Origin: Pantoea cypripedii
GTDB lineage: Bacteria; Pseudomonadota; Gammaproteobacteria; Enterobacterales; Enterobacteriaceae
Assembly (NCBI RefSeq): GCF_011395035.1
Contig: NZ_CP024768.1
Location: forward strand, 2,393,286-2,457,285
DNA: 64,000 nt
Direction of reading: 5' to 3'
In this document: positions 6,300 to 15,289 of the stretch, one piece after another
Layout of the letters: the number at the start of each line of letters is the position of its first letter
Position numbering within the stretch: position 1 is the stretch's first letter
The notes under the pieces: model-generated
What the model was told of the DNA's origin: nothing
Databases searched by the model: none
What the model saw: only the letters and a program-made list of their open reading frames with translations
Translations under genes and position numbers: made by a program

Positions 6300-8356
6300 T
6301 CGCTGCGATTGGGTAATACGCCCTGTGCCAGACCTATCAGGAAGGTAAATTCCAGCGCCACCCCTTCATAGGATTTAAAGCGGCCCGACTTTCCGCCGTG
6401 ACCGGAATCCATATCCGTGCACAGCAGCAGCAACGTATCATTGGTTTTTAGTTCACGCAGTTTCGCCACCCATTTCGCCGGTTCCCAGTATTGCACTTGT
6501 GAATCGTGCAGGCCGGTAGTCACCAGCAGATGGGGATAGGCTTGCGCGGCCACATTGTCATACGGGCTGTACTGACGAATGGTGTGATAATACTCCGCCT
6601 GCTCGGGATTGCCCCACTCATCGTATTCCCCGGTGGTCAGCGGGATCGAAGGATCGAGCATGGTCGTCACCACATCGACAAACGGCACCTGCGCCACCAC
6701 GCCGTGGTAGAGCTGCGGTGCCATATTAATCACCGCCCCCATGAGCAAGCCTCCGGCGCTGCCCCCCATGGCATACAACTGTTGTGGGTGACCAAAACCT
6801 TTTGCCACCAGGGCTTCTGTCGCATCGATAAAGTCAGTGAAGGTGTTGGGCTTGTGGTGCAACCTGCCATCGTCATACCACTGCTGTCCCAGTTCACCAC
6901 CACCACGCACATGGATAATCGCATAGACAAACCCGCGTTCCAGCAGGCTGATGCGGCTGGTGCCAAAGCTGGCATCCATGCTGCTGCCATAAGCGCCATA
7001 GCCGTAAACCAGCAACGGATTATTACCGGGACGGAAATGCTGACGATGATATACCAGCGAAACCGGGACTTCAGTGCCATCACGTACCGTGATCCAGTGA
7101 TGTTCACTTTTGTAGTCATCCGGATTGAAGCCCGGCACCGGCGTTTGTTTCAGCACCCGGCGTTCGCCGCTTTCCATATTCAATTCAAACAGGGTGGTCG
7201 GCGTGGTCATCGACGAATAGCCATAACGCAGCGTATCGCTATCCGGTGACGGATTGTAGGCCAGCCAGGTGACATAGGTCGGATCATCAAAGGCGATGCC
7301 CGTACTTTCACCGCTTTCCCAGTGGATCTGGCGCAGGCTGGTGACGCCTCGTGAGCGCTCCTCCACCACCAGCCAGTGATTAAACAACTGGAAATCTTCC
7401 AGCACCACCTGCTCGCGTGCCGGGATCAGCGTTTGCCAGCGCGTCTCCGCCAGCCAGGCGCTGCGGTATAAACCGAAGTTTTTACCCTCGCGATTGGAAC
7501 GAATGTAGAACTGATGATTGTAATGATCGATGGTGTACTCATGATCACGTCGGCGCGGACAAAACACCTGCGGCTGCGCATCGGGATACTCGGCATCAAT
7601 CAACTGGATTTCACTGGTGGTGGTGCTGAACAGGGCGATCAGAATGAAGTGTTCAGACGTGGTTTTGTGCACGCTAAGGTGGAAGGTATCGTCTTTTTCC
7701 TCGTACACCAGTTGGTCGTCAGATTGTGGATGCCCCAGCTCATGACGCCAGACCTGGTACGCCAGCAAGGTTTGCGGATGTTTACGCACATAATAGATGG
7801 TACGTGAATCGTTGGCCCACGCCAGGCTGGACGAGGCATCGCTTAATACCTCGGGATACCAGCTGCCACTCTGCAGATTACGGAAGCGCACCCCATACTG
7901 GCGGCGTGAGAGAAAATCTTCCGCCAGCGCCATCACCTGGTTATCGGGGCTGATCGCCAGCGCGCCCATGGTATAGAAATCACTGTGCGACGCGCGCTGG
8001 TTGCCATCCAGCAACAGCTGCCACTCCGCATCGCTGGCAGCATCTTTAGGTTGGCGGTAATAAGCTGCATATTCATTGCCGCTTTCATAGCGACTCTGAT
8101 AACGATAGCCATTTTTGACATAGGGTACGGAATGGTCCTGCTGAGGAATGCGGTCAATAATCTCCTTCAGCACCCGATCCTGCAGATGCGTCTGTGATGA
8201 CATCATCGCTTTACCGTAATCGTTCTCGGCGTGCAGGTAGTCGAGCACTTCGGCATCTTGCCGATCATCGTCACGTAGCCAGAAGTAATTGTCAGTGCGC
8301 GTTTCCCCGTGCAGGGTCATTTGATGGGGGATTTTTTTCGCCTGTGGCTGATTCAT
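6293..8356 (-). CDS. ptrB: Oligopeptidase B (protease II)
   Basis: 687 aa from the ATG at 8356, close to the 686 aa of E. coli PtrB. The open frame extends 23 codons upstream, but the residues there are unrelated to the family and GGGAAA sits before 8356. It has an N-terminal beta-propeller (about residues 70-400) and a C-terminal alpha/beta-hydrolase domain with the nucleophile elbow GGSAGGLLMGA (Ser), DSQVQYWEPAK (Asp) and SGHGGKSGR (His). It is a cytoplasmic serine peptidase that cuts short peptides after Lys or Arg. The FWLRDDDR motif near the start is typical. Confidence 0.95.
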   Translation of the reverse strand: MNQPQAKKIPHQMTLHGETRTDNYFWLRDDDRQDAEVLDYLHAENDYGKAMMSSQTHLQDRVLKEIIDRIPQQDHSVPYVKNGYRYQSRYESGNEYAAYYRQPKDAASDAEWQLLLDGNQRASHSDFYTMGALAISPDNQVMALAEDFLSRRQYGVRFRNLQSGSWYPEVLSDASSSLAWANDSRTIYYVRKHPQTLLAYQVWRHELGHPQSDDQLVYEEKDDTFHLSVHKTTSEHFILIALFSTTTSEIQLIDAEYPDAQPQVFCPRRRDHEYTIDHYNHQFYIRSNREGKNFGLYRSAWLAETRWQTLIPAREQVVLEDFQLFNHWLVVEERSRGVTSLRQIHWESGESTGIAFDDPTYVTWLAYNPSPDSDTLRYGYSSMTTPTTLFELNMESGERRVLKQTPVPGFNPDDYKSEHHWITVRDGTEVPVSLVYHRQHFRPGNNPLLVYGYGAYGSSMDASFGTSRISLLERGFVYAIIHVRGGGELGQQWYDDGRLHHKPNTFTDFIDATEALVAKGFGHPQQLYAMGGSAGGLLMGAVINMAPQLYHGVVAQVPFVDVVTTMLDPSIPLTTGEYDEWGNPEQAEYYHTIRQYSPYDNVAAQAYPHLLVTTGLHDSQVQYWEPAKWVAKLRELKTNDTLLLLCTDMDSGHGGKSGRFKSYEGVALEFTFLIGLAQGVLPNRSDY

Positions 8357-8475
8357 AATGGTTGATTTCCCTGAAGAGACAACATTCTGCAAGCGTGGCA
8401 CCGATTGGGCGCGAAGCCAAGCCATTGCAGCACAGGAAAATGTAAACGAAGGCCACGGGTGTGGCCCTGGGCTGG

Positions 8476-9129
8476 TTAACTGGTGGGGAGTGCCGCTTTC
8501 TCTGCCATGAGATCTTTTTGCATTTCCTCACGGACATCCTGGGGGATTTTCAAGGCATCCCCCAACGCGGAGAGGTAGCTGCGTTCCATAAAATGGTCGA
8601 GATCAATGGCTGCGCAGCTGAGGAAGTACAGTTCCAGGGCTTCCTCCTCATTTTTGACATCTGCGGCCAGCCAGTGCGGATCCAGCGGACGGTTCATCGC
8701 CTGCTGGATCAGCGCTTCGGCCTGCGCGCCATAGCCCGCCTGCTGAATATTCTGTTCGATGGCCGCACGTTCACGATCGTCAATATGCCCATCGCTTTTA
8801 GCCGCGAATACTAACGCGGTCACCAGACGTGCTGCACGCTGATCCAGCGGCGTTTGCAACTGACCATAACCTGATTCGTTCTGATGGCTTTCACTCACGC
8901 GCTGTTTGTATTTATTCCACAGCACAGCGCCCGCTGCCGCGCCACCACCAATAATTAACGCTTTACCGCCATATTTGGTCAGCAACTTGCGGGAAGATTT
9001 GCTGGCGATCAGCATGCCTGCCAGCCCACCTAACGCGCCAGGTGCCAGCATGTCGCTAAGACCACTCCCCTGACCCGCGCTTCCGTGCTTTTTCAGTACC
9101 GATTGAATTTGCTGCAGCCAGTTATTCAT
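8476..9129 (-). CDS. yebE: YebE family inner-membrane protein (DUF533)
   Basis: 217 aa with a Gly-rich start (GSGLSDMLAPGALGGLAGML), a hydrophobic stretch (ALIIGGGAAAGAVLWNKYK, about residues 74-92), and a C-terminal all-helical TerB-like domain containing AAKSDGHIDDRERAAIEQNI. This matches E. coli YebE, an envelope-stress (Cpx) regulated protein of unknown biochemical role. Direct GCAAA repeats five bases apart at 9200-9214 may be a degenerate CpxR site, but they read in the purT direction. The gene is divergent from purT. Confidence 0.88.
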   Translation of the reverse strand: MNNWLQQIQSVLKKHGSAGQGSGLSDMLAPGALGGLAGMLIASKSSRKLLTKYGGKALIIGGGAAAGAVLWNKYKQRVSESHQNESGYGQLQTPLDQRAARLVTALVFAAKSDGHIDDRERAAIEQNIQQAGYGAQAEALIQQAMNRPLDPHWLAADVKNEEEALELYFLSCAAIDLDHFMERSYLSALGDALKIPQDVREEMQKDLMAEKAALPTS

Positions 9130-9238
9130 CGTTTAACTCCTGTTTAGGATTCCGGTTTCACATGCTGCCGCAGAAGATGTCAGGAAATGTCAGAGCGGAG
9201 CAAAGTAAGGCAAACCTTCTCAGGGGGAAAAGGTGAGA

Positions 9239-9254
9239 ACGCAAACGTTTTCGT
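9239..9254. promoter_or_regulatory. PurR operator upstream of purT
   Basis: ACGCAAACGTTTTCGT fits the PurR consensus (ANGCAANCGNTTNCNT) at every defined position. The site sits 39 bases before the purT start codon, overlapping the likely promoter (TATACT at about 9256-9261). It implies repression of purT when hypoxanthine or guanine is abundant. Confidence 0.85.
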
Positions 9255-9292
9255 ATATACTGCGCGCGCATTTTGACTGCTAAGGTGAAATT

Positions 9293-10471
9293 ATGACGAC
9301 TTTCGGAACCGCGCTGCGTCCTGCCGCAACGCGTGTCATGCTGTTAGGTTCAGGCGAGCTGGGTAAAGAAGTGGCACTGGAGTGCCAGCGTCTTGGTGTG
9401 GAAGTGATTGCGGTCGATCGCTACGCCGATGCCCCGGCCATGCACGTTGCCCATCGCAGTCATGTGATTAACATGCTGGATGGTGATGCACTGGCCGCGC
9501 TGATTGCTCTGGAAAAACCCGATTTTGTGGTGCCGGAAATTGAGGCTATTGCCACGGAAAAATTGCTGGAACTGGAGCTTCAGGGACAGAAAGTGGTGCC
9601 TACCGCGCGCGCGGCACGTCTGACCATGAACCGCGAAGGCATTCGTCGTCTGGCGGCGGAAGAATTGGCTTTGCCCACTTCCAGCTACCAGTTTGCCGAC
9701 AGCAAAGAAAACTTTGTCGCCGCCGCTGACACCATCGGATTCCCTTGCATCGTGAAGCCAGTGATGAGTTCGTCGGGCAAAGGCCAGAGTTTTATTCGTG
9801 AAGCCAGCCAGCTGGATAAGGCGTGGGATTACGCCCAACAAGGTGGTCGCGCCGGTGCCGGTCGCGTGATTGTGGAAGGTGTGGTGAAGTTTGATTTCGA
9901 AATCACCCTGCTGACCATCAGCGCTGTGGATGGCATCCACTTCTGCGCGCCGATCGGTCATCGCCAGGAAGACGGGGATTATCGTGAATCCTGGCAGCCA
10001 CAGCAGATGAGCGATCTGGCGCTGCAACGCGCCCAGGATATCGCCGAGAAAGTGGTGAAGGCGCTTGGCGGTTACGGCCTGTTCGGCGTGGAGTTGTTTG
10101 TCTGCGGTGATGAGGTGATCTTTAGCGAAGTGTCGCCACGTCCGCACGACACCGGCATGGTGACGCTGATTTCACAGGACCTGTCGGAGTTCGCGTTGCA
10201 TGTGCGCGCCTTCCTCGGTCTGCCTGTCGGCGGCATTCGCCAGTATGGCCCGGCGGCTTCGGCGGTGATCCTGCCGACGCTTACCAGCAACAATGTGCGT
10301 TTCGTCAATGTGGAAGCGGCACTGGGGGCCGGTCTGCAACTGCGCCTGTTTGGTAAGCCGGAAATCGCGGGTCAGCGCCGTCTGGGTGTCGCGCTCGCCA
10401 CAGGCGAGAATACTGATGATGCCATCGCCCGTGCTATTGCCAGCGCAGCAGCAGTGAAAGTCGAAGGTTAA
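9293..10471 (+). CDS. purT: Formate-dependent GAR transformylase (phosphoribosylglycinamide formyltransferase 2)
   Basis: 392 aa, the same length as E. coli PurT. ATP-grasp architecture: N-terminal preATP-grasp Rossmann region (MLLGSGELGKEVALE), ATP-binding part with CIVKPVMSSSGKGQS, and metal-ligand region EVSPRPHDTGMVT. The enzyme formylates GAR to FGAR using formate and ATP, in parallel with folate-dependent PurN, in step three of purine synthesis. It is a single-gene unit controlled by the PurR box at 9239-9254 and ended by the hairpin at 10478-10504. Confidence 0.96.
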   Translation: MTTFGTALRPAATRVMLLGSGELGKEVALECQRLGVEVIAVDRYADAPAMHVAHRSHVINMLDGDALAALIALEKPDFVVPEIEAIATEKLLELELQGQKVVPTARAARLTMNREGIRRLAAEELALPTSSYQFADSKENFVAAADTIGFPCIVKPVMSSSGKGQSFIREASQLDKAWDYAQQGGRAGAGRVIVEGVVKFDFEITLLTISAVDGIHFCAPIGHRQEDGDYRESWQPQQMSDLALQRAQDIAEKVVKALGGYGLFGVELFVCGDEVIFSEVSPRPHDTGMVTLISQDLSEFALHVRAFLGLPVGGIRQYGPAASAVILPTLTSNNVRFVNVEAALGAGLQLRLFGKPEIAGQRRLGVALATGENTDDAIARAIASAAAVKVEG

Positions 10472-10477
10472 TGTCAG

Positions 10478-10504
10478 AAGCGGTGAGCACCTGGCTCACC
10501 GCTT
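10478..10504 (+). terminator. Terminator between purT and eda
   Basis: A ten-pair stem (AAGCGGTGAG with CTCACCGCTT) with a seven-base loop lies directly after purT, followed by GCTATTATTT. It can serve convergent eda as well. Confidence 0.65.
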
Positions 10505-10508
10505 GCTA

Positions 10509-11147
10509 TTATTTCGCGCCAGCCACGGCCTCTTGCGCCAGGCGCGTAATACGATCCCAGTCGCCTGTTTCCAGCGCATCATTTGGCACCAGCCAGGAAC
10601 CCCCGATACACAGCACGCTTTTCAGCGCCAGATAATCGCGGTAGTTAGCCGGTGAGATGCCACCCGTCGGGCAGAAACGCACCTGCGGGAAAGGTCCGCC
10701 GATAGCCTGCAACGCTTTCACCCCGCCATTCGCTTCTGCCGGGAAGAATTTAAACTCACGCAGGCCGTAATCCATACCGGTCATCAGCTCAGAGACCGTG
10801 CTGATACCTGGGATCAACGGCACCGGCCCTTCTACTGCCGCACGCAGCAACGGTTCGGTAATTCCTGGGCTTATCACGAACTGCGCACCCGCATCAGTCA
10901 CTTCTTTTAACTGCTGAGGATTAATGACGGTGCCCGCCCCGACAATCGCCTCAGGGACTTCTTTAATCATGGCGCGTAACGCATCCATCGCGACGGGGGT
11001 ACGCAGGGTCACTTCCAGCACACGTACACCGCCCGCGACCAGCGCTTTTGCCATCGGCACAGCATGTTCCAGTTTGTTTACCACGATGACCGGTACGACC
11101 GGTCCGGTTGTCAGGATCTGTTCTGCACTTGTTTTCCAGTTTTTCAT
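10509..11147 (-). CDS. eda: KDPG/KHG aldolase
   Basis: 212 aa from the ATG at 11147 (AGGAAA six bases upstream), matching the usual Eda length. Class I aldolase features: VTLRTPVA with the catalytic Glu region, GAGTVINPQQL, and the Schiff-base Lys in FKFFPAEANGG. The pattern RFCPTGGIS binds phosphate. It splits 2-keto-3-deoxy-6-phosphogluconate into pyruvate and glyceraldehyde-3-phosphate. In E. coli it lies directly after edd. Here its upstream neighbour on the same strand is dhaM, 139 bp away, so it may be transcribed from its own promoter or from dha read-through. Confidence 0.95.
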   Translation of the reverse strand: MKNWKTSAEQILTTGPVVPVIVVNKLEHAVPMAKALVAGGVRVLEVTLRTPVAMDALRAMIKEVPEAIVGAGTVINPQQLKEVTDAGAQFVISPGITEPLLRAAVEGPVPLIPGISTVSELMTGMDYGLREFKFFPAEANGGVKALQAIGGPFPQVRFCPTGGISPANYRDYLALKSVLCIGGSWLVPNDALETGDWDRITRLAQEAVAGAK

Positions 11148-11286
11148 CACGTTTCCTAAGGGGGTTTCAGTCAGACCATGAGCCTGGTCTGTGGGATGTT
11201 CCTGAGCCGTACCATACAAGATTCGTGTGACTCGCGTCTATTGGCTGCTAAGTATTTTTGAAACTACGGTTCATTCTGGTTGATTG

Positions 11287-12711
11287 CTACCGCGGTAAAA
11301 TCTCTCCGGACGCGCCAGACAATGTCACCACGGTACCATCCTGGTATGTCTGGGTATGCTGCGCACTAGCGATATAAACCGGGATGCCACGCGCTGCTGC
11401 CAGCAGTGCCGGATGGGAGTGAGCACCAATTTCGGTAAAATAAATACCGGCAACCCATGCACTATCCAGCGCCATGATCTCGGAGGGTAATAAATAATTG
11501 GCGATAATCAGCGTCGGGGTGTGCTCCTGTGGCAAGGCCAATGACGGGTGGCCGGGCAGCAACCGCAATACCCGCATACCGACATCATAAACATCGACAT
11601 ATCTTTCGCGTAAATAAGCGTCTTCGATTGCCCGATATTCATCCGCCATCTGACAAATGGTTGCCAGCCAAAGCCGTTCAACCGGCGCGTTTTGCTGGTC
11701 CAGCTTTTCACAGGTCGCGTCAAAGAGTTCGCTATCTTCCAGCATCATCTGATGCGCGGAGAAAATGGCCGCCTCTTTTTCAGATAATTGCTTTCCGGTG
11801 CTGACCACCAACGCGGCCAGCTCCTGCTGCGCGTCAGAAATCGCCTCGCTGAGCCAGGCACGTTCCTGCGGCTTTGCTTCTGCCACGCGCGACGGGAGCG
11901 AGGGCATTTCCCGTGCAATGCGGCGGATAGTGACGGACAACGACCCTGGCCGCGTCACTTCCCCCTCCTCTGGAGCAACGCTTTCCTGCACTTCATCACC
12001 GAATTGCGTCGCTGCCAGTGCGGCAAAAGCGTCAATCGCCTGCTGCGCCTGCGGCCCGCGTGCATACAGGGTAATCAGGTCGCCACACTTGATTGCCAGT
12101 CGCGCCACATTGTTCATACTCTTCGCGTTAAGGGCGCGATCGCCGTTAGCCAACTGCACATCGGCATCGAATTGACTCAGACTACGGGCAATCGCCGCTG
12201 CCGGGCGGGCATGGATACCGGTCGGGTTGGTGATGGTCCAGGTAAAGTGCAAAGGATAGTTGCGGGTGTCGCTCACCGGTGCTGGTGCACCGGCCAGCCA
12301 GTCGCTCTGGCCCAGTTGGGCATATTTCGCCGCCAGCGCCTGATGTGCCTCGTTGATAACCTGGTCAATGGGCTGACCCGCCGCCGCCGCCACTGCCGCC
12401 GCGACGGTGCCTTCCACCAGCGGAGCCGCGCAGACCTGAACCCGTGCCATCGCTTCCTCGCCCAGCAACTCCTTTGCCATATCGGTGCTGAGGATGGCGC
12501 TCCCCATATCGACCATCACCAGGACATCGTCTTCCATGACATCTTCGATGGCCGTCATGATGGCAATCGGGTCAGTGCCTATCGGATTCTCCGCGTCATC
12601 CATCCCCGCCGCCAGCGCGAACTTCACTTTTCCCTGCGTCATTTGCGACGCCAGCTCAACGACGCCTTCAGCCAATTTTTTGCTATGAGAAACCACCACG
12701 ATATTGACCAT
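11287..12711 (-). CDS. dhaM: PTS-dependent dihydroxyacetone kinase, phosphotransferase subunit DhaM
   Basis: 474 aa, the three-domain form found in E. coli (472 aa). Residues 1-130 are an EIIA-Man-like domain with the phosphorylated His in VVVSHSKKLAEG. Residues about 155-240 are an HPr-like domain with NPTGIHARPAA. The remainder is an N-terminal enzyme I-like domain with a His in EIGAHSHPALLAAARG. The protein takes phosphate from PTS HPr and rephosphorylates the ADP held permanently on DhaL. It is the last gene of the dhaK-dhaL-dhaM cluster, 30 bp after dhaL. Confidence 0.95.
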   Translation of the reverse strand: MVNIVVVSHSKKLAEGVVELASQMTQGKVKFALAAGMDDAENPIGTDPIAIMTAIEDVMEDDVLVMVDMGSAILSTDMAKELLGEEAMARVQVCAAPLVEGTVAAAVAAAAGQPIDQVINEAHQALAAKYAQLGQSDWLAGAPAPVSDTRNYPLHFTWTITNPTGIHARPAAAIARSLSQFDADVQLANGDRALNAKSMNNVARLAIKCGDLITLYARGPQAQQAIDAFAALAATQFGDEVQESVAPEEGEVTRPGSLSVTIRRIAREMPSLPSRVAEAKPQERAWLSEAISDAQQELAALVVSTGKQLSEKEAAIFSAHQMMLEDSELFDATCEKLDQQNAPVERLWLATICQMADEYRAIEDAYLRERYVDVYDVGMRVLRLLPGHPSLALPQEHTPTLIIANYLLPSEIMALDSAWVAGIYFTEIGAHSHPALLAAARGIPVYIASAQHTQTYQDGTVVTLSGASGEILPR

Positions 12712-12741
12712 ATTTCACCACCTTATTGAGGACAGCATTTG

Positions 12742-13365
12742 TTAACCCACAACCTCACAAAGTGTTTTGAACAGCAAATAACTGGAAGTGGCACCGGGGT
12801 CCTGGTGGCCGATGGATCGTTCGCCGAGGTAACTGGCGCGCCCTTTCGCGGCCCGCATCGGGATGGTGCTTTTCATCGCGGCCTCCGCAGCCTGTTGAGC
12901 CAGGTTCAGGGCCGTCGTCAGTGGCGAGTCCTGATGCTCCTGCAACGATGTGACGATGGCGGATAGCGTATCCACCATGGTTTTATCACCCGGGTGCGCC
13001 ATGCCACGTGCGCTGATCCGATCCGTTCCCTCACGGTACATGTTGTACAAATCTGTCACCGTCAGTTCTTCTTTCGCCATCACGCACTCAGCGGATTTAA
13101 TGAAAAAAGTGCCATACAACGGCCCACTGGCCCCGCCGATACTTGATAACAACACCATGCCGGTATTTTTCAAAATGGTGCCAATATCCTTATCCTCCAG
13201 CGTTGGCAGTTTTTCTTTCACCTTTTTGAAGCCACGGTTCATGTTTAACCCGTGGTCGGCATCGCCAATCTCGCGATCCAGATTGGTCAGAAACTCTTGT
13301 TGTTGTTCAAAAACCGCTGCCGACGCACCCAGCCAGTCAATCACCTGTTTCTTGGTTACGACCAT
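12742..13365 (-). CDS. dhaL: Dihydroxyacetone kinase, ADP-binding subunit DhaL
   Basis: 207 aa. The Mg-ADP binding Asp residues are in REIGDADHGLNMNRG, with further family motifs SSIGGASGPLYGTFF, AHPGDKTMVDTL and GERSIGHQDPGATSS. DhaL carries a tightly bound ADP that is phosphorylated by DhaM and passes the phosphate to dihydroxyacetone held on DhaK. Gene order dhaK-dhaL-dhaM, all on the minus strand, is the standard PTS-type arrangement. Confidence 0.95.
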   Translation of the reverse strand: MVVTKKQVIDWLGASAAVFEQQQEFLTNLDREIGDADHGLNMNRGFKKVKEKLPTLEDKDIGTILKNTGMVLLSSIGGASGPLYGTFFIKSAECVMAKEELTVTDLYNMYREGTDRISARGMAHPGDKTMVDTLSAIVTSLQEHQDSPLTTALNLAQQAAEAAMKSTIPMRAAKGRASYLGERSIGHQDPGATSSYLLFKTLCEVVG

Positions 13366-13438
13366 TGTTATCCCCCGCAGAGTGATTTCATCCGGTGCCA
13401 GGGCGGCCCGTCATCAGTGACCAGGCCGCGACACCGCG

Positions 13439-14506
13439 TTACATTTTCCAGCGTAGCGCTGGCGTGCTGACCGGAAAATCCCACAACGTCAGCATCTCCT
13501 CATCGACTTTTAACAACGTAATCGAGACTCCCTGCATGTCGATGGAACTACAGAAAGTACCCACCAGATTGCGGGCGATATGAATGTTACGCCCGGTGAG
13601 AATCTCAGCCGTTTTACGGTACACGGCATAAAGCTCAGACAGCGGCGTGCCACCCAGCCCATTGACCAGCACAATCACACTGTCCTGTTCATTCAGCGGT
13701 TCGGTGCTCTGGTTATTTTCCACCCATTCGCCTTTTTCGCCATCCCACTGCCGTAACACGCGGCTGTAGGGAGTATTGTCGAGAATTTCGTTGAGCATCT
13801 CCGTGACCAGCGTATCGCAATCGCTGTACTTCTCACGGCGAATACCCGGTTCACCATGGATACCAATACCAAACTCGATTTCATCATCGGCCAGGTCAAA
13901 ACTGGCTCTGCCCGCCGCCGGGACGGTACAGGCCGATAACGCTACGCCGATGGAGCGTCCACGGTTGCCGATACGCGTTGCCAGTTGTACGCATTCATCG
14001 AGGCTATAACCTTCTTCCGCCGCCGCGCCTAAAATTTTTTCCGCCAGCACCGTAGTGGCAACACCACGTCGTCCCGCGGTGTACAGGCTATCCTTCACCG
14101 CCACATCATCATCAATCACCGCCACCTGCACCGGAATGCCTTCACCGTGGAGCAGTTCAGCCGCGGTCTCAAAATTGAGAATGTCCCCGGTGTAATTTTT
14201 AATCAGCAGCAGAATGCCGTTATCGCTGTTGACCTTTTGCGCGCATTCATACATTTGGTCAGGAGTGGGAGAGGTAAAAATATGGCCGGGACAGGCACCG
14301 TCGAGCATACCGAAACCGACAAATCCGCCATGCATCGGTTCATGGCCCGACCCACCACCGGAAATCAGCGCCACTTTCGGTTTATCCGTGCGACGACAAA
14401 CATAGAAAGGTTCGGTGTTCACCATCAATTCCGGATGCGCCAGAGCAAAACCTTCCAGTTGTTCCCTGACCACATCATCGACTTTATTGATCAACTTTTT
14501 CATCAA
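13439..14506 (-). CDS. dhaK: Dihydroxyacetone kinase, substrate-binding subunit DhaK
   Basis: 355 aa, one residue short of E. coli DhaK. The substrate His that forms a hemiaminal with dihydroxyacetone is in FGIGIHGEPGIRRE. The Gly-rich ISGGGSGHEPMHGGFVG motif is intact. In E. coli DhaK also acts as a co-repressor of DhaR when dihydroxyacetone is absent, while DhaL-ADP activates it; the same circuit is plausible here because dhaR lies in the same cluster. The gene follows the aquaglyceroporin gene after a 54-bp gap that holds a hairpin. Confidence 0.95.
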   Translation of the reverse strand: MMKKLINKVDDVVREQLEGFALAHPELMVNTEPFYVCRRTDKPKVALISGGGSGHEPMHGGFVGFGMLDGACPGHIFTSPTPDQMYECAQKVNSDNGILLLIKNYTGDILNFETAAELLHGEGIPVQVAVIDDDVAVKDSLYTAGRRGVATTVLAEKILGAAAEEGYSLDECVQLATRIGNRGRSIGVALSACTVPAAGRASFDLADDEIEFGIGIHGEPGIRREKYSDCDTLVTEMLNEILDNTPYSRVLRQWDGEKGEWVENNQSTEPLNEQDSVIVLVNGLGGTPLSELYAVYRKTAEILTGRNIHIARNLVGTFCSSIDMQGVSITLLKVDEEMLTLWDFPVSTPALRWKM

Positions 14507-14522
14507 TCCTTCCTCGTATAAT

Positions 14523-14553
14523 CTCCCCTGCCCGCACCTGGCGGCCAGGGGAG
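14523..14553 (-). terminator. Hairpin between aquaglyceroporin and dhaK
   Basis: Eight-pair stem CTCCCCTG with CAGGGGAG around a loop of about 15 bases. On the minus strand there is no T-run after it (ATTATACG follows), so it is more likely an RNA processing or stability element, or a partial attenuator, than a strong terminator. It could set a lower level of dhaKLM relative to the channel. Confidence 0.4.
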
Positions 14554-14560
14554 CTGACGG

Positions 14561-15289
14561 TTAATGGGTGGTAAAGACAGGAATCAAGATTGTGTATAAT
14601 AAGGAGCCCGCAGCGCCGCCGATTAATGGACCGACGATCGGCACCCAGGCATAGCCCCAGTCGGAATCACCCTTATTTTTTATCGGCAACAACGCGTGGG
14701 CCAGACGCGGGCCAAGGTCACGCGCCGGGTTGATCGCATAGCCAGTAGGGCCACCTAACGACAGACCGATACTCCATACCAGCACACCGACCGCATAAGG
14801 ACCGAAGCCCCCGGCAATACCATTGTGTGAGTTAAAAATGGCCAGCACGCCAAACGTTAGCATGGCAGTACCGATAATTTCGGTGACCAGGTTCCATTTA
14901 TAGTCACGAATGGCAGGACCGGTACAAAAGGTCGCGAGGATTAATCCCTTATCATCGGATGCATCATAGTGACGCTTATAGGTGAGCCAGACCAGAATCG
15001 CGCCAAGAAACGCCCCGACAAGCTGACCGACAAAGTAAATCGGCACCACACTTGAAGGAATGCCGCCCTGGAGCCAGACAGCCAGGGTCACCGCCGGATT
15101 GAGATGCGCGCCGCTAACCCAGCCGACGGCATAAACAGCGACTGTCACCGCAAAGCCCCATCCTGCGGTAATGACAATCCAGCCGCTATTTCCTCCTTTG
15201 GTTTGTTTTAATACCACGTTGGCCACCACACCGTCGCCAAGCAGAATCAACAGCATGGTGCCGACCATTTCTGATAAAAAGATGTTCAT
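14561..15289 (-). CDS. MIP family aquaglyceroporin (glycerol/dihydroxyacetone channel)
   Basis: 242 aa, six TM helices and both re-entrant NPA boxes: SGAHLNPAVTLAVW (about residues 59-72) and GYAINPARDLGPR (about 187-199). The Asp after the second NPA (NPARD) is the signature of glycerol-conducting members such as GlpF rather than water-only AqpZ. It is shorter than E. coli GlpF (281 aa). It is the first gene of the likely glpF-like-dhaK-dhaL-dhaM transcript and is divergent from dhaR, so it most likely feeds glycerol or dihydroxyacetone to the kinase. Confidence 0.85.
   Translation of the reverse strand: MNIFLSEMVGTMLLILLGDGVVANVVLKQTKGGNSGWIVITAGWGFAVTVAVYAVGWVSGAHLNPAVTLAVWLQGGIPSSVVPIYFVGQLVGAFLGAILVWLTYKRHYDASDDKGLILATFCTGPAIRDYKWNLVTEIIGTAMLTFGVLAIFNSHNGIAGGFGPYAVGVLVWSIGLSLGGPTGYAINPARDLGPRLAHALLPIKNKGDSDWGYAWVPIVGPLIGGAAGSLLYTILIPVFTTH

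Noticed and set aside
9200..9214. Possible CpxR site upstream of yebE
   Set aside because: Two GCAAA half-sites five bases apart, each one mismatch from GTAAA and oriented towards purT rather than yebE; too weak to list as a site although yebE is a Cpx target in E. coli.
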